From positions 1-64,000 of the forward strand of contig JAEWDF010000115.1 of the NCBI GenBank assembly GCA_023390245.1: DNA of 64,000 bases, given 5' to 3'. This document shows, in pieces, positions 18,206 to 28,692 of this stretch. A model generated the notes under the pieces. The model was not told the DNA's origin. It made no database searches and worked only from the letters and a program-made list of their open reading frames with translations. The position numbers and the translations under genes were made by a program. This DNA is from Pseudomonadota bacterium. GTDB lineage: Bacteria; Pseudomonadota; Alphaproteobacteria; Caulobacterales; Caulobacteraceae. The number at the start of each line of letters is the position of its first letter. Position 1 is the stretch's first letter.

Positions 18206-18955
18206 ATGACCGTCGCCGATGTCCGCGCCTTCCTGATCCGCGCCCTGACCGCGGCCCGGACCGAGTTCGTCGCCCTGGCGGCGCTGCTGGTCGCGGGGGT
18301 CGGCGTCGCCGCCTTCATGGAGATCGCCGGCGAGGTGAACGAGGGCGACAGCCAGGCTTTCGACCAGGCGGTGCTTTCCGCGCTGAGGCCCTACGCCGAC
18401 GATCCGGCCCGGCCGTGGGGGCCCTGGTGGCTGAAGGAGGCGGCCGGCGACGTCACGGCCCTGGGCGGCATAGCGGTGCTGGGCCTGTTCGCCCTGATCG
18501 TGGCCGCCTTCCTGCTGATCCAGAGGAAATGGCTGTCCTCCCTGCTGCTGGCGCTGGGCCTGGCCGGCGGCGTCGCCCTCAGCGAAGGGCTCAAGGCCGT
18601 GTTCGAACGCGAGCGTCCGCCCGCCGCCGCCCAGGCGGTGGAGACGATCAACGCCAGCTTCCCCTCCGGCCACGCCCTGCTGTCGACGGTCTTCTATCTC
18701 AGCGTCGGCGTCATGCTGACGCGCGCCTTTCCCCGGCGGCGGTTCAAGGCCTTCGTGCTCGGCGTCGCCATCCTGCTGGCGCTGCTGGTCGGCCTGTCGC
18801 GCATCTATCTCGGCGCGCACTGGGCGTCGGACGTCTTCGCCGGCTGGGCGGTGGGCGCGGCCTGGGCGATGGCGCTGTGGCTGGCCTCCTACGCCGTAGC
18901 CCACCGTCAGAGGCGGGCCCACGCCACCCTGCAGGACCGTGAGCCCTCGCCATGA
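18206..18955 (+). CDS. PAP2-superfamily membrane phosphatase
   Basis: Integral-membrane lipid phosphatase-type protein of 249 residues with about six hydrophobic segments. The three-part active site is intact: KAVFERERP (K130 and R137-P138), PSGH (153-156) and SRIYLGAHWASD (R199, H205, D209). Family members dephosphorylate undecaprenyl pyrophosphate, phosphatidylglycerol phosphate or lipid A, and the substrate here is unknown. The ATG at 18206 has GGAAGG close upstream; the frame continues back to 17987 but through the nrdA promoter region. It is followed after 26 bp by an ABC ATPase. Confidence 0.88.
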   Translation: MTVADVRAFLIRALTAARTEFVALAALLVAGVGVAAFMEIAGEVNEGDSQAFDQAVLSALRPYADDPARPWGPWWLKEAAGDVTALGGIAVLGLFALIVAAFLLIQRKWLSSLLLALGLAGGVALSEGLKAVFERERPPAAAQAVETINASFPSGHALLSTVFYLSVGVMLTRAFPRRRFKAFVLGVAILLALLVGLSRIYLGAHWASDVFAGWAVGAAWAMALWLASYAVAHRQRRAHATLQDREPSP

Positions 18956-18981
18956 GCCGGATCAGGCTCTAGGGCGGGGCC

Positions 18982-19767
18982 ATGAACGAGCCCCTGCTGC
19001 AACTGACCGATGTCGCCGTCTCTCGCGGCGGCCGACCCATGCTGGACGGCGTCAGCCTGACCCTTCCGCAGGGCCGCCACACCGCCATCCTGGGCCGCAA
19101 CGGATCAGGCAAGTCGACCCTGGTCAAGCTGATCTCGCGCCAGCTCTACCCCGCCGCCGGCCGGGGCGAGATCCGCATCCTGGGCCGGGATCGCTGGGAC
19201 GTGTTCGAGCTTCGCGGCCTACTGGGCGTGGTGTCGCCCGCGGTCCAGGCCGACTTCACCGGCGACGAGCACCTGGAAGTCTTCGACGCCGTGGTCTCCG
19301 GCTTCTTCGCCGCGCGCGGGGTCTGGAACCACGCCGTGACCGAGACGATGCGGGACGCCGCGCGCGAGGCGCTGGCCCGCGCGGGCGCCGAAACGCTGGT
19401 CGGACGCGCCATGGCCACCCTGTCTACCGGCGAAGCGCGGCGGGTTCTGATCGCCCGCGCCCTGGTCCACCGCCCCCGCGCCCTGCTGCTGGACGAACCC
19501 TGCGGCGGCCTGGATCCCGCCGCCCGGCGCCGGTTCCTGGAGACGCTGCGCGGCGTCGCGCAGGCGGGCGTGACCCTGGTGCTGGTCACCCACCACGTCG
19601 AGGAGGTCCTGCCGGAGATCGGCCACCTGGTCCTGCTGCGCGACGGCCGGGTGCTGCGCGAAGGCCCGAAGGCCGAGCTGCTCACAGGCCCCGTCCTGAC
19701 CGAGCTTTTCGGCCTGCCCACGACGGTCGAGCGCCGCGGCGACTGGGCCCTGGCCCATGTCGGATAG
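18982..19767 (+). CDS. Single-domain ABC ATPase with variant signature
   Basis: The 261-residue protein has Walker A GRNGSGKS (38-45), signature LSTGE (147-151) in place of LSGGQ, Walker B LLLDEP (168-173), a D-loop GGLD and the switch His in LVTHHVEE. The LSTGE variant occurs in ModF/YlmA-like ATPases. No permease or binding protein lies nearby, so either the membrane partner is elsewhere or the protein acts on its own. It starts 26 bp after the PAP2 gene and ends 2 bp before the convergent metallophosphoesterase stop. Confidence 0.8.
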   Translation: MNEPLLQLTDVAVSRGGRPMLDGVSLTLPQGRHTAILGRNGSGKSTLVKLISRQLYPAAGRGEIRILGRDRWDVFELRGLLGVVSPAVQADFTGDEHLEVFDAVVSGFFAARGVWNHAVTETMRDAAREALARAGAETLVGRAMATLSTGEARRVLIARALVHRPRALLLDEPCGGLDPAARRRFLETLRGVAQAGVTLVLVTHHVEEVLPEIGHLVLLRDGRVLREGPKAELLTGPVLTELFGLPTTVERRGDWALAHVG

Positions 19768-19769
19768 GA

Positions 19770-20546
19770 TCAGACCTCGAACACGCGGTAGGGCGTGTCG
19801 CCCAGCGTCTTCAGGACGGGCAGGGCCACATTGTAGACCGGCACGCCCCGGTTGGTCCGGCCCTCCGGCCCGCCGCGATGGGCGTGGCCATGGACCACCA
19901 GCTTGACGTTCTCGTAGCGGTCGATCGTCTCCGCCAGCCGGGACGAACCTAGGAAGGCGTGGATCTCGGGTGGCTCGCCGACCACCGTCTCGACCACCGG
20001 CGCATAGTGCAGCAGCACGACCGCACGCTCGGTCCGCAGCATGCGGATGGAGTTCTCGATCTGGTTGGCGTCCTCGACCGCCTCCTGCACGAAGGTCTTG
20101 ACCGAGGCCTCGCCGAACGGGCTCAACATATAGCGGCCGAAACCGCCGACGAAGCCCTTGCCTCCGGCGAAACCCACGCCCTCGATCTCATAGGCCCGCC
20201 CGTTCGTCAGCATCATCACGCCGGCGTCGCACAGCATCGTCTCGACATGGTCGGGCTGCCCGCATTCATGCTCATGGTTGCCCAGCACGCCGACCATGGG
20301 GATGCGGCAGGCCTTCAGGTCCTCGATCAGGATCTCGACCTCGCGGGTCTTGCCGTAGTTGGTCAGGTCGCCGCACAGGCACAGGACATCGGCGTCCTCG
20401 TGCACCCGGTCGAACAGTTCGCGGTGGGGGCGTTCCGCGCTTTCGCCGATGTGCAGGTCGCCGACGGCGGCGATGCGCAGCCGCTTGGGCGGGCCGGCGT
20501 CCATGCCGGGCTGGGGCGTCTGGGGATCGTCCGGGGAGTCGCTCAT
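19770..20546 (-). CDS. Calcineurin-like metallophosphoesterase
   Basis: The 258-residue cytosolic protein has the full dimetal phosphoesterase set: GDLH, CGDLTNYG, GNHEHE, LLHYAP and VHGHAHRG. The first 20 residues are Pro/Asp-rich and probably disordered. It starts 24 bp downstream of a nucleotidyltransferase gene on the same strand, which suggests a two-gene operon. The substrate could be a nucleotide, cyclic dinucleotide, phosphoprotein or a modified RNA end; nothing in the sequence decides this. Confidence 0.88.
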   Translation of the reverse strand: MSDSPDDPQTPQPGMDAGPPKRLRIAAVGDLHIGESAERPHRELFDRVHEDADVLCLCGDLTNYGKTREVEILIEDLKACRIPMVGVLGNHEHECGQPDHVETMLCDAGVMMLTNGRAYEIEGVGFAGGKGFVGGFGRYMLSPFGEASVKTFVQEAVEDANQIENSIRMLRTERAVVLLHYAPVVETVVGEPPEIHAFLGSSRLAETIDRYENVKLVVHGHAHRGGPEGRTNRGVPVYNVALPVLKTLGDTPYRVFEV

Positions 20547-20570
20547 CGCGCTGTCCTTCAGTGACCGGGC

Positions 20571-21359
20571 TCAGTGGCCCAGGTTGACGGGGTCGTGGCG
20601 CTCCTCCAGCCCCTTGCCGACCACGTCGCCAAAGCCCCACTCCGCCACGTCGGCGACATAGTCGCGCGGACTGAACAACCGCCCGCGACACACCCTGACG
20701 CGCGGCGCCGGCAGGTCGATCTGCGCCTTCAGGCGCGCGACAAGCTCCTCCATCAGCCACGGCGGCACCCGATTCCGCTCCGTCGGATAGGCGAAGCGGA
20801 AGTTGATCAGATGGGCGGCCAGCACCTCCCAATAGAGGTCCATCTGGTCCAGCAGCCCCTTCCAGTCGATGGCGTCGGACTGCTTGAGGATGACGTGGTT
20901 CACATCCGCCCCGTCGTAGCGATAGCGGTCCTGGATGAAGACCTTCGACAGGATCAGCGCCGTGGGCGGGGTGATCTTCACCTCATGGCCGTAGACGGTG
21001 ATGGCCTGGCCGTCGAACCAGCTGTCCGAGACGGCGATGGCGCCGTTCGACATGGCGAAGATGACGTCGAAGAAGTGCTTCTCGTCCTTCCAGACCTTGG
21101 CGATCCAGCGTTCGTCCTCGACATCCGTGCGGTAGCCGCGCGCCTGGAAGAAGGCCAGGATGCGCGGATAGTCGCCAGGCTTGCAGAAGACATCCAGGTC
21201 CTTGGTCGGGCGTCGGATGCCGGTATAGGCGGTGACCGCATAGGTGCCCGACAGCAGGAAGGGCACGCCCGATTCCTTCAGCAACCGCAGGCTTTCCTCA
21301 TAGAAGGCCAAGGCGTCGGGCGGGGGCTCGAAGGCGGGTTCGGCGATCAGGTCGGACAT
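20571..21359 (-). CDS. Nucleotidyltransferase-fold protein
   Basis: The 262-residue protein carries a minimal nucleotidyltransferase active site: GTYAVTAYTGIRRPTKDLDVF, that is a Gly-Thr motif followed by D-x-D, and a later acidic strand (KHFFDVIFAMSN) that may supply the third carboxylate. The rest, including FRFAYPTERNRVPPWLMEEL, is helical and unassigned. I chose the ATG at 21357-21359, which has GGAGGG about 9 bp upstream; an in-frame TTG at 21375-21377 is less likely. The gene product precedes the metallophosphoesterase in one leftward transcript unit. Confidence 0.8.
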   Translation of the reverse strand: MSDLIAEPAFEPPPDALAFYEESLRLLKESGVPFLLSGTYAVTAYTGIRRPTKDLDVFCKPGDYPRILAFFQARGYRTDVEDERWIAKVWKDEKHFFDVIFAMSNGAIAVSDSWFDGQAITVYGHEVKITPPTALILSKVFIQDRYRYDGADVNHVILKQSDAIDWKGLLDQMDLYWEVLAAHLINFRFAYPTERNRVPPWLMEELVARLKAQIDLPAPRVRVCRGRLFSPRDYVADVAEWGFGDVVGKGLEERHDPVNLGH

Positions 21360-21520
21360 GGCGGTCGCACCCTCCAAGGCGAGGGCTGGAGAACGGCGCC
21401 GCCAGGGCGCCGGTTCCAGGGCCCCGGTTCCAGGCCGCCCGCGCCGCGCCGTCGGTTCCGCAATTTCCCCTAGTTCCGATGCAACAGGATTCTTAAGACC
21501 TTCGCCCTATCGTCGCCGAC

Positions 21521-23647
21521 ATGGGCCGGGGAAGAACGATCGGGGGATCGGGACGGTGGCGGTTGTTCCGCCATGAGGCCGGTCGCGCGGCCGGGCCGCC
21601 GGCCTGGGCCTATGTCCTGCTCTATGTCGTTTGCCAGCTGATCGGTCTGTGGAGCATCCAGACCTTCCATGCCACCGTATTGTGGCCGGCGAACGCCATC
21701 CTGGTCGCCGCCCTGCTGCAACTCCACCGCAATCGGGCGATCACGGTCACCCTGGCCTGTGTCGCGATCAATCTGACCAGTAACGTCGTGCGGGGCGATC
21801 CGGCGCCGTTCGTGGCGACCAACGCCGGTCTCAACCTGCTCCAGGCCGTGGTCTGCGCCGTTCTGGCGCGCCGGGTGTGCGGCGCGGCGCTGGACATGCG
21901 CCGGCCCCCGCGGCTGTTCCGCTTCGCCGTCCTGGCCGTGACGCCGGCCGTCGCCCTGAGCACGGCGCTGGCCGGCGCCATCGCCGTGGCCGGGAGCCGG
22001 TTGCCGGCTGGGACACTCGCCTTCCGCATGCATCACCTGTTCGACATGGAGATGCTGGCGCTGATGATCGTCACTCCCTCGCTGCTGCTGCTGGCGCGCC
22101 GCCATCGCTTTGGCGAGGATGCGGCCCAGTCGGGGGCCGAGCGGGCGGCGCTGATCGGCCTGGTCGCCGTGACCGCCCTTTGGGCCTTCACCCAGACCCT
22201 GGCCCCGATCCTGTTCATCATCTTCCCGCCGGTGGTGCTGCTGGCCTTCCGCCTGTCCCCGCCCTGGACGGCGGCGACGGTGATCCTGGTGGCGGCGATC
22301 GGCGGAGTCCTCACCCTGAACGGCCATGGCCCGATCGTCCTGACGCACCTGGCGCCCGAACCGGCGCTGGCCGGCGTTCCCGATGTGATGCGGCGGCTGA
22401 ACGTCTTCCATCTGTTCCTGCTGGCCGTGGCGGGCACGGCCCTGCCCATCTCGACCCTGTCGACCGAGCGCCAGCGGCTGATGCGTCGGCTGGAGGCGCG
22501 CACCCAGGCGGCCCTACAGGCCCGCGCGCGCGCCGAACAGGCCGACGCCGCCAAGTCGAGGTTCCTGGCCCTGATGAGCCACGAGATGCGCACGCCCCTG
22601 ACCGCGGTGACGGGCTACGCCGACCTGCTGACGCGCCGACGCGGCCTGGATGCGGAGGCCCGCCGCCAGGTGGAGGCCGTGCGCCTCGCCGGCGACGCCA
22701 TGCTGCATCTGGTCGAGGACCTGCTCGACGCCTCGCGTGACGACGACGACATCCAACTCCAGCCGGTCCGGCTGGAGGAACTGATCGAGGAAACCGCCGC
22801 CGTGTGGCGGCCGGCCGCGCTGGACAAGGGCCTGGCGTTCGAGGTCGCGGCGTCGCCGGCCGCGACGGCGGCGCCCGTGCTGAGCGATCGCCTTCGCCTG
22901 AGGCAGGCCCTCTCCCGCCTGATCGCCAATGCGGTCAAATTCACCCAGGCCGGAGGCGTCCGGGTCGAGGCGGACTACGTCGAGGGGCGCGTTCTCCTGT
23001 CGGTGGCCGACACCGGCTGCGGCGTGGATGCGGCGATGCGGTCGCGCCTGTTCCAGCTGTTCAACCAGGCCGACGATTCGACCACGCGCCGTCATGAGGG
23101 CGCCGGGCTGGGCCTGGCCCTGGCGCAACGCGCCGCCTCGCGCCTGGGCGGCGGCGTCCGTTTCGAGACCCCGGAAGGCGGCGGCTCGATCTTCATCGTC
23201 GATACGCCGGCCCGCCAGGCGACGGCGGCGCCCGACCGGGAGGCGTCGCCGCTCCCACGCGTCCTGATCGTCGACGACCACGCCGTGAACCGCGACCTGC
23301 TGCGCCTGATGCTCCAGGCCGCCGGCTGCGAGACCGAGGAGGCCGCCGACGGCGCGGAGGCGGTCCAGGCCGTGGCCTCCGGCGTCTACGACCTGGTGCT
23401 GATGGACGTGCGCATGCCCGGCATGGACGGCCTGGCGGCGACCCGCGCCATCCGCCGCCTGCCCGCGCCCGCCTGCGACGCACCGATCCTGGCGGTGACC
23501 GCCGACGCCATGCCGGACGACGTGACCCGCTGCCTGGCGGCGGGCATGGACGCCCACCTCGCCAAGCCGGTCACCCAGACCAAGCTCCACGAGGCCATGG
23601 CCGCCGCCCTGGACGCCGCCGCAGCGCGCCTCGACGTGGCCGCATAG
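21521..23647 (+). CDS. Hybrid histidine kinase with MASE1-like membrane sensor and receiver
   Basis: The 708-residue protein has a hydrophobic N-terminal half with about eight membrane segments (30-310), resembling MASE1-type sensors, then a short coiled linker, a HisKA domain with H354 in MSHEMRTPL, a HATPase domain (N470 in [15 protein letters not shown] at 497-501, GAGLGLAL at 527-534) and a C-terminal receiver with phospho-acceptor D629 in [11 protein letters not shown], acidic pocket D585/D586 and K682. Phosphate would pass from H354 to D629; a separate phosphotransferase may take it onward. The ATG at 21521 follows a 161-bp gap after the divergent nucleotidyltransferase start. Confidence 0.92.
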   Translation: MGRGRTIGGSGRWRLFRHEAGRAAGPPAWAYVLLYVVCQLIGLWSIQTFHATVLWPANAILVAALLQLHRNRAITVTLACVAINLTSNVVRGDPAPFVATNAGLNLLQAVVCAVLARRVCGAALDMRRPPRLFRFAVLAVTPAVALSTALAGAIAVAGSRLPAGTLAFRMHHLFDMEMLALMIVTPSLLLLARRHRFGEDAAQSGAERAALIGLVAVTALWAFTQTLAPILFIIFPPVVLLAFRLSPPWTAATVILVAAIGGVLTLNGHGPIVLTHLAPEPALAGVPDVMRRLNVFHLFLLAVAGTALPISTLSTERQRLMRRLEARTQAALQARARAEQADAAKSRFLALMSHEMRTPLTAVTGYADLLTRRRGLDAEARRQVEAVRLAGDAMLHLVEDLLDASRDDDDIQLQPVRLEELIEETAAVWRPAALDKGLAFEVAASPAATAAPVLSDRLRLRQALSRLIANAVKFTQAGGVRVEADYVEGRVLLSVADTGCGVDAAMRSRLFQLFNQADDSTTRRHEGAGLGLALAQRAASRLGGGVRFETPEGGGSIFIVDTPARQATAAPDREASPLPRVLIVDDHAVNRDLLRLMLQAAGCETEEAADGAEAVQAVASGVYDLVLMDVRMPGMDGLAATRAIRRLPAPACDAPILAVTADAMPDDVTRCLAAGMDAHLAKPVTQTKLHEAMAAALDAAAARLDVAA

Positions 23648-23685
23648 CCGCGGATACGCCTGGGCCCAATTGGCGGCTCCCCGAT

Positions 23686-24054
23686 CTAGCGGCCTCCCGC
23701 CCGCAGCCAGGCGTCACGCGCGCCCGCCAGGCGGGTCGAGACCAGGCCGCGGAGGGATTGCGCGCCCGTCTGGCGCAATCCCGCCTCCTGGCCCTTCTGC
23801 CAGACCAGGGTCGCCGGATAGGCCACGCCTTCGGCCACATCGATCACCACCACTTCGCGCGGCAGGGCCGAGCCGCGGTCGAGGCGCAGCTTCATCCCCG
23901 CCGCCGACAGGTCGACGATGACGCAGGCCATCTCCAGCCCCGGGGCGGAGACGACGCCGCGGGCGTTGACGGCGCGGCGCGGTTCAGCGCGGCGGTCGGG
24001 GGCGGCGCCGGCGCGGCCGGACTTGGATCCAAACAAACTCGCGGCCTCAATCAA
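23686..24054 (-). CDS. PilZ-domain protein
   Basis: A 122-residue protein with the two c-di-GMP-binding elements of PilZ domains: an Arg-rich RRAEPRR motif (about 21-27) and DLSAAGMKL (about 48-56, the D/NxSxxG motif), followed by beta strands. It is probably a small c-di-GMP effector. The start is uncertain: the TTG at 24052-24054 overlaps the stop of the upstream kinase (TTGA), and another TTG at 24034-24036 is possible. The overlap implies coupling to the kinase gene. Confidence 0.8.
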   Translation of the reverse strand: MIEAASLFGSKSGRAGAAPDRRAEPRRAVNARGVVSAPGLEMACVIVDLSAAGMKLRLDRGSALPREVVVIDVAEGVAYPATLVWQKGQEAGLRQTGAQSLRGLVSTRLAGARDAWLRAGGR

Positions 24055-24860
24055 CGCGCCAGACGACCACGAATAGCGACCGGCCGGCGGCCGGCGTCAA
24101 GCTCCACCGTGAGATCGGCGTCGATCCCGCCGTCGAGCATCGACCGCGTCAGCCGTTCAAAGTGCTGGATGAAGACGGCCATGTCCGCGCGGCGGCCGGC
24201 CGGCAGGCGGTCGACGCCCAGCATCTCCGCCTCCTGCTCGCATCGCCAATCCAGCACCGTCTCGAAGGCCGGGGCGCGCAGGAAGACGAGGGCGTCGAGC
24301 CGGGCGAAGGCCTCGGCGTAGGGACCGGCCAGGGCGGCGTCGACCGTTCGCCGCCAGACGCCGTCCGGGTCCCGCTCTCGCTCCAGGGCGTTGACGGGCG
24401 CATCCAGGTCGGCGGATCGTTGCGGCCGGGCGCCCAGGCACCAGCCGTCGAGCAGGATGGCGGGGGGCCGTCCCCGGAATCGCGGCCAGTCCGTCTCCGG
24501 CGCTCGCTCGTCGCCCAGCTTGTCGAAACGCGGCAGGGGCGTGACGGCGTCCGCCGTCGCACGTCGCACCCGGTCCAGCGTGTCGCGGAGCAGGAGCAGG
24601 TCATGCGTTCCCGGCGGGCCGCGCGTGGCGAACAGCGGATGGACCTCCCGCGCCAGGGCTTGCCGCTCCGCCCGGGTCAGATAGACGTCGTCCAGGGACA
24701 GGGCGGCGCAGCGGAAGCGATCGGCGGCCGCGCGCGCCAGGGTGGACTTGCCCGAGCCCTGCGCCCCGGCGACGCCGAGGATCGGCGGCGGCCCATCCGG
24801 GTCGGCGGCCGCGATCCAGCGGCCGATCAACGTCAGGAGCCCGGGATCGACCCGGGTCAT
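24051..24860 (-). CDS. P-loop kinase, D-glycerate 3-kinase-like
   Basis: The 269-residue protein has a Walker A GAQGSGKS (32-39), a DDVYLTRAERQALA segment after strand 2 and ILLDGWCLGARP further on, the pattern of the phosphoribulokinase/uridine kinase superfamily. The DDxYLT and LDGWCLG motifs are closest to plant-type D-glycerate 3-kinase and its bacterial relatives, so glycerate is a plausible substrate but not proven. It starts 1 bp before the ferredoxin stop region and overlaps the PilZ gene, so the three genes probably share a transcript. Confidence 0.7.
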   Translation of the reverse strand: MTRVDPGLLTLIGRWIAAADPDGPPPILGVAGAQGSGKSTLARAAADRFRCAALSLDDVYLTRAERQALAREVHPLFATRGPPGTHDLLLLRDTLDRVRRATADAVTPLPRFDKLGDERAPETDWPRFRGRPPAILLDGWCLGARPQRSADLDAPVNALERERDPDGVWRRTVDAALAGPYAEAFARLDALVFLRAPAFETVLDWRCEQEAEMLGVDRLPAGRRADMAVFIQHFERLTRSMLDGGIDADLTVELDAGRRPVAIRGRLAR

Positions 24861-24861
24861 C

Positions 24862-25191
<330 letters not shown>

Positions 25192-25203
25192 TTAGCCGAG
25201 GGC

Positions 25204-25227
25204 GCGCCGGAGGCAAGCCTCCGGTGC
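25204..25227 (-). other. Stem-loop between sdhB and ferredoxin gene
   Basis: GCGCCGGAGGC (25204-25214) and GCCTCCGGTGC (25217-25227) form an 11-bp stem with one wobble pair. It starts 8 bp past the sdhB stop and no U-run follows, so it may protect the sdh mRNA 3' end or partly terminate it rather than act as a full intrinsic terminator. Confidence 0.55.
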
Positions 25228-25234
25228 GGAATCC

Positions 25235-26032
25235 TCAGGCCGCCTGCTTCTTGCGGCCGGGCGCGACCATCAGCTTCTTGGTCTCGGCGATGGCCTTGGC
25301 CGGGTTCAGCCCCTTGGGGCAGACCTGGGCGCAGTTCATGATGGTGTGGCAGCGGTAGAGCTTGAACGGGTCTTCCAGGTCGTCGAGACGCTTCTGGGTG
25401 GCGTCGTCGCGGCTGTCGGCGATCCAGCGGTAGGATTGCAGCAGCGCCGCCGGACCCAGGTATTCCTCCTGGTTCCACCAGTAGCTGGGGCAGGACGTCG
25501 AGCAGCAGGCGCACAGGATGCACTCGTACAGTCCGTCCAGCTTCTCGCGGTCGGCGGGCGACTGCAGCCGTTCCTTCTCCGGATCCGGCTCATCGGACTG
25601 AAGATAGGGCTGGATGGAATCGTACTGGGCGTAGAACAGGCTCAGGTCCGTCACCAGGTCCTTGACCACCGGCTGGTGCGGCAGGGGCGAGATGGTGATG
25701 TTGGACGACGAACATTCATCCCAGCCCTTGGTGCACGCCAGGGCGTTGCGTCCGTCGATGTTCATCGAGCAGGAGCCGCAGATGCCTTCGCGGCACGACC
25801 GGCGGAACGACAGCGTCGGGTCGATGGTGTTCTTGATGTGGATCAGGGCGTCCAGCAGCATCGGCCCGTGATCGTCGGCCGAGACCTCGTAGACGTCCCA
25901 GCGCGGATCGGCGTCCACCTCGGGATCGTAGCGATAGACCTTGTAGGTCTTGACGTTGCTGGCGCCGGAGGGGGCCTTGTGGACCACGCCCTTGGTCGGC
26001 TTGGAGCCCTTGGGGAGAGTGAGCTGCACCAT
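25235..26032 (-). CDS. sdhB: Succinate dehydrogenase iron-sulfur subunit
   Basis: Carries electrons from the flavoprotein to quinone in complex II. The 265-residue protein shows all three cluster motifs: [2Fe-2S] [13 protein letters not shown], [4Fe-4S] [16 protein letters not shown] and [3Fe-4S] [17 protein letters not shown]. It is the last sdh gene, starting one base after the sdhA stop region (gap 1 bp) in the order sdhC-sdhD-sdhA-sdhB. Confidence 0.98.
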   Translation of the reverse strand: MVQLTLPKGSKPTKGVVHKAPSGASNVKTYKVYRYDPEVDADPRWDVYEVSADDHGPMLLDALIHIKNTIDPTLSFRRSCREGICGSCSMNIDGRNALACTKGWDECSSSNITISPLPHQPVVKDLVTDLSLFYAQYDSIQPYLQSDEPDPEKERLQSPADREKLDGLYECILCACCSTSCPSYWWNQEEYLGPAALLQSYRWIADSRDDATQKRLDDLEDPFKLYRCHTIMNCAQVCPKGLNPAKAIAETKKLMVAPGRKKQAA

Positions 26033-26033
26033 C

Positions 26034-27818
26034 TTAGTAAACCCGCGCCTTGGGCTCGATATACGAGACCTCGTCCGACATCGTGTAATTGTGCACCGGG
26101 CGATAATCGATCTGGACGCCCTCGCCCGGCCGTTTCCAGGCCAGGGTGTGCTTCATCCAGTTGACGTCGTCGCGGTCCGGATAGTCCTCGCGGGCGTGGG
26201 CGCCGCGCGATTCCGTGCGGTTCAGGCCGCCCTCGATGGTGACCAGGGCCTGGGCGATCAGGTTGTCGTACTCCAGCGTCTCGACCAGATCGGTGTTCCA
26301 GATCAGGCCGCGGTCGGTCGTCTTGATGTCGGCGCCGGCGGCGTCGATGGCGCGCAGCTTGTTGACGCCTTCTTCAAGCGTCTTGCCGGTGCGGAACACC
26401 GCCGCATCGGCCTGCATGGCCCGCTGCATCGACAGACGAAGCTCGGCGGTCGGGGTCGAGCCGTTGGCGTTTCGGAAGCGGTCCAGGCGGCCGATATGGG
26501 CGTCGGTCGCCGAGGCGGGCGCGTCCGGCACGGCCGACGCCTTGTCGACGACCTCACCGCAGCGCAGGCCGACGGCGCGGCCGAACACCACCAGGTCGGT
26601 CAGCGAGTTGGAGCCCAGACGGTTGGCGCCGTGCACCGAGACGCAGGCCGCCTCGCCCACGGCCATCAGGCCGGGCACGACGCTGTCGGGGTTGCCGTCG
26701 CGCAGCGTCAGCACCTCGCCGTGATAGTTCGTGGGGATGCCGCCCATGTTGTAGTGGACGGTCGGCAGGACCGGGATCGGCTCCTTGGTCACGTCGACGC
26801 CGGCGAAGATCTTGGCCGATTCCGAAATGCCCGGTAGGCGCTGGTGCAGGATCTTGGGATCCAGGTGATCCAGGTGAAGGAAGATGTGGTCCTTGTTCGG
26901 GCCCACGCCCCGGCCTTCGCGGATCTCGATGGTCATGGAGCGGCTGACCATGTCGCGCGGCGCCAGGTCCTTCACGGTCGGGGCATAGCGCTCCATGAAG
27001 CGCTCGCCCTCGGAGTTGGTCAGGTATCCGCCCTCGCCGCGCGCGCCCTCGGTGATCAGGCAGCCGGCGCCATAGATGCCGGTCGGGTGGAACTGCACGA
27101 ACTCCATGTCCTGGAGCGGCAGGCCGGCGCGCAGCACCATGGCGTTGCCGTCGCCGGTGCAGGTGTGGGCCGAGGTGGCCGAGAAATAGGCGCGGCCGTA
27201 ACCGCCGGTCGCCAGCACCACCATCTTGGCGCGGAAGCGGTGCAGCTGGCCGGTGTCGAGCTGGAGCGCCGTCACGCCGGTGCAGGCGCCGTCCTGCATG
27301 ATCAGGTCCAGGGCGAAATATTCGACGAAGAACTTCACCTCGCGCCGCACCGACTGGCCGTACAGGGTGTGCAGGATGGCGTGGCCGGTGCGGTCGGCGG
27401 CGGCGCAGGTGCGCTGGACCGGTCCTTCGCCGAAGTTGCGGGTCATGCCGCCGAAGGCGCGCTGATAGATCTTGCCTTCGTCCGTCCGGCTGAACGGCAC
27501 GCCCCAGTGCTCCAGCTCATAGACCGCCTTGGGGGCGTTCCGGACCAGGTATTCGATGGCGTCCTGGTCGCCGAGCCAGTCCGACCCCTTGACGGTGTCG
27601 TACATGTGCCATTGCCAGCTGTCCTCGCCCATGTTGCCGAGCGAGGCCGAGATGCCGCCCTGCGCCGCGACGGTGTGGGAGCGGGTCGGGAAGACCTTGG
27701 TCACGCAGGCGACCTTCAGCCCCTGCTGGGCGGCGCCGAGCGCGGCCCTGAGGCCCGAGCCGCCCGCGCCGACGACGACGACGTCATATTCGTGATCGAT
27801 GAGTTCGTAAGCAGCCAT
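26034..27818 (-). CDS. sdhA: Succinate dehydrogenase flavoprotein subunit
   Basis: Oxidises succinate to fumarate at the membrane surface. The 594-residue protein starts [28 protein letters not shown], an FAD-binding Rossmann motif, followed by the covalent-flavin site in [13 protein letters not shown] and the substrate-site segments [21 protein letters not shown] and [12 protein letters not shown] chose the ATG at 27816-27818 because the FAD motif begins at about residue 11; the frame stays open upstream in antisense-free space over sdhD but without homology. It lies 8 bp from sdhD. Confidence 0.98.
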   Translation of the reverse strand: MAAYELIDHEYDVVVVGAGGSGLRAALGAAQQGLKVACVTKVFPTRSHTVAAQGGISASLGNMGEDSWQWHMYDTVKGSDWLGDQDAIEYLVRNAPKAVYELEHWGVPFSRTDEGKIYQRAFGGMTRNFGEGPVQRTCAAADRTGHAILHTLYGQSVRREVKFFVEYFALDLIMQDGACTGVTALQLDTGQLHRFRAKMVVLATGGYGRAYFSATSAHTCTGDGNAMVLRAGLPLQDMEFVQFHPTGIYGAGCLITEGARGEGGYLTNSEGERFMERYAPTVKDLAPRDMVSRSMTIEIREGRGVGPNKDHIFLHLDHLDPKILHQRLPGISESAKIFAGVDVTKEPIPVLPTVHYNMGGIPTNYHGEVLTLRDGNPDSVVPGLMAVGEAACVSVHGANRLGSNSLTDLVVFGRAVGLRCGEVVDKASAVPDAPASATDAHIGRLDRFRNANGSTPTAELRLSMQRAMQADAAVFRTGKTLEEGVNKLRAIDAAGADIKTTDRGLIWNTDLVETLEYDNLIAQALVTIEGGLNRTESRGAHAREDYPDRDDVNWMKHTLAWKRPGEGVQIDYRPVHNYTMSDEVSYIEPKARVY

Positions 27819-27826
27819 GGTCGGGA

Positions 27827-28231
27827 TCAGGCTCCGAAGCCGGCGGGCAGCGGCGCCGAGCCCAGCGCCAGCCGCACGATGAAGAAGACGCTGGCGGCCG
27901 CCAGCACCAGGCACACGAGATTCAGCAGCACCACCAGCGCCGCCTTGGTCCCCGGCTTGTGGACGTAGTCCTCGATGATCACCTTCCAGGCCAGGCTGGC
28001 GAAGCCGAGGAAGACCAGGATGGTGATCGCGGCCAGGGCGGCGTTCAGCGGCGCGGCGAACCAGGCCAGCACGGCCGCGTAGGACGCCCCCGCCAAGGTA
28101 TAGGCGCTCGAGGCGGCCCAGACGCCCAGCGGCAGCAGCGCCGCCAGCAGCACGCGTTCGGTCAGCCATTCGCCGGCGCCGTGGCGCTCGGAAATCTTGA
28201 CGTTGTTCCTGAACTTGGCCGGACCGCTCAC
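27827..28231 (-). CDS. sdhD: Succinate dehydrogenase membrane anchor subunit
   Basis: The 134-residue protein has three hydrophobic segments (about 27-47, 57-79 and 98-120) and the DYVH motif between the second and third, as in alphaproteobacterial SdhD, where it takes part in heme b and quinone binding. The GTG at 28229-28231 overlaps the sdhC stop as GTGA. The position between sdhC and sdhA fixes the identity, since anchor sequences diverge quickly. Confidence 0.93.
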   Translation of the reverse strand: MSGPAKFRNNVKISERHGAGEWLTERVLLAALLPLGVWAASSAYTLAGASYAAVLAWFAAPLNAALAAITILVFLGFASLAWKVIIEDYVHKPGTKAALVVLLNLVCLVLAAASVFFIVRLALGSAPLPAGFGA

Positions 28232-28692
28232 AGCGAGACCCTCCCGGTGACGAACAGAACGATCCAGAACAGCACCGACAGGACCACCGGCCCGAACACC
28301 GCGATCTGCGACAGGGTGGTCGCCGCCTTCAGCGTCAGGCCCGACCCCGTGTCGTTGATCAGGTGGCGGCCGCCGTTCAGGATGAAGGAGAACAGCACCA
28401 GCGTCAGGCCGAAGCCGACGATCAGGCCCAGCGGCGACCCCATGAAGCCGCCGGCCGCCGCGAAGGCGTCGGCGCCCGACGCCGCGGCCGCCAGCCATCC
28501 GACCAGCAGGACCACGCCGCCACTTGCAGCGATGATGGTCGCGCGGAACAGGATCGAGGCCGTCATGGTGACGTGCCAGCGCCAGACTTCCATGTGCGGA
28601 GACAGCGGAGTGCGGTGACCGTTCGGTTGGGTGACGAAACGGCCGGTGTGGTCGTCGCGCGCATCCCCCGAGGTCGAGTTGGGATGAGTCAT
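28228..28692 (-). CDS. sdhC: Succinate dehydrogenase cytochrome b556 subunit
   Basis: The 154-residue membrane subunit has the family signature [28 protein letters not shown] near residues 26-53, with Ser and Arg for quinone binding, and the heme ligand His in [13 protein letters not shown]. Three hydrophobic segments follow. I chose the ATG at 28690-28692 (MTHPNST); a TTG at 28705-28707 is in frame but adds nothing conserved. It is the first gene of sdhCDAB; a Fur-like palindrome overlaps its start. Confidence 0.94.
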   Translation of the reverse strand: MTHPNSTSGDARDDHTGRFVTQPNGHRTPLSPHMEVWRWHVTMTASILFRATIIAASGGVVLLVGWLAAAASGADAFAAAGGFMGSPLGLIVGFGLTLVLFSFILNGGRHLINDTGSGLTLKAATTLSQIAVFGPVVLSVLFWIVLFVTGRVSL

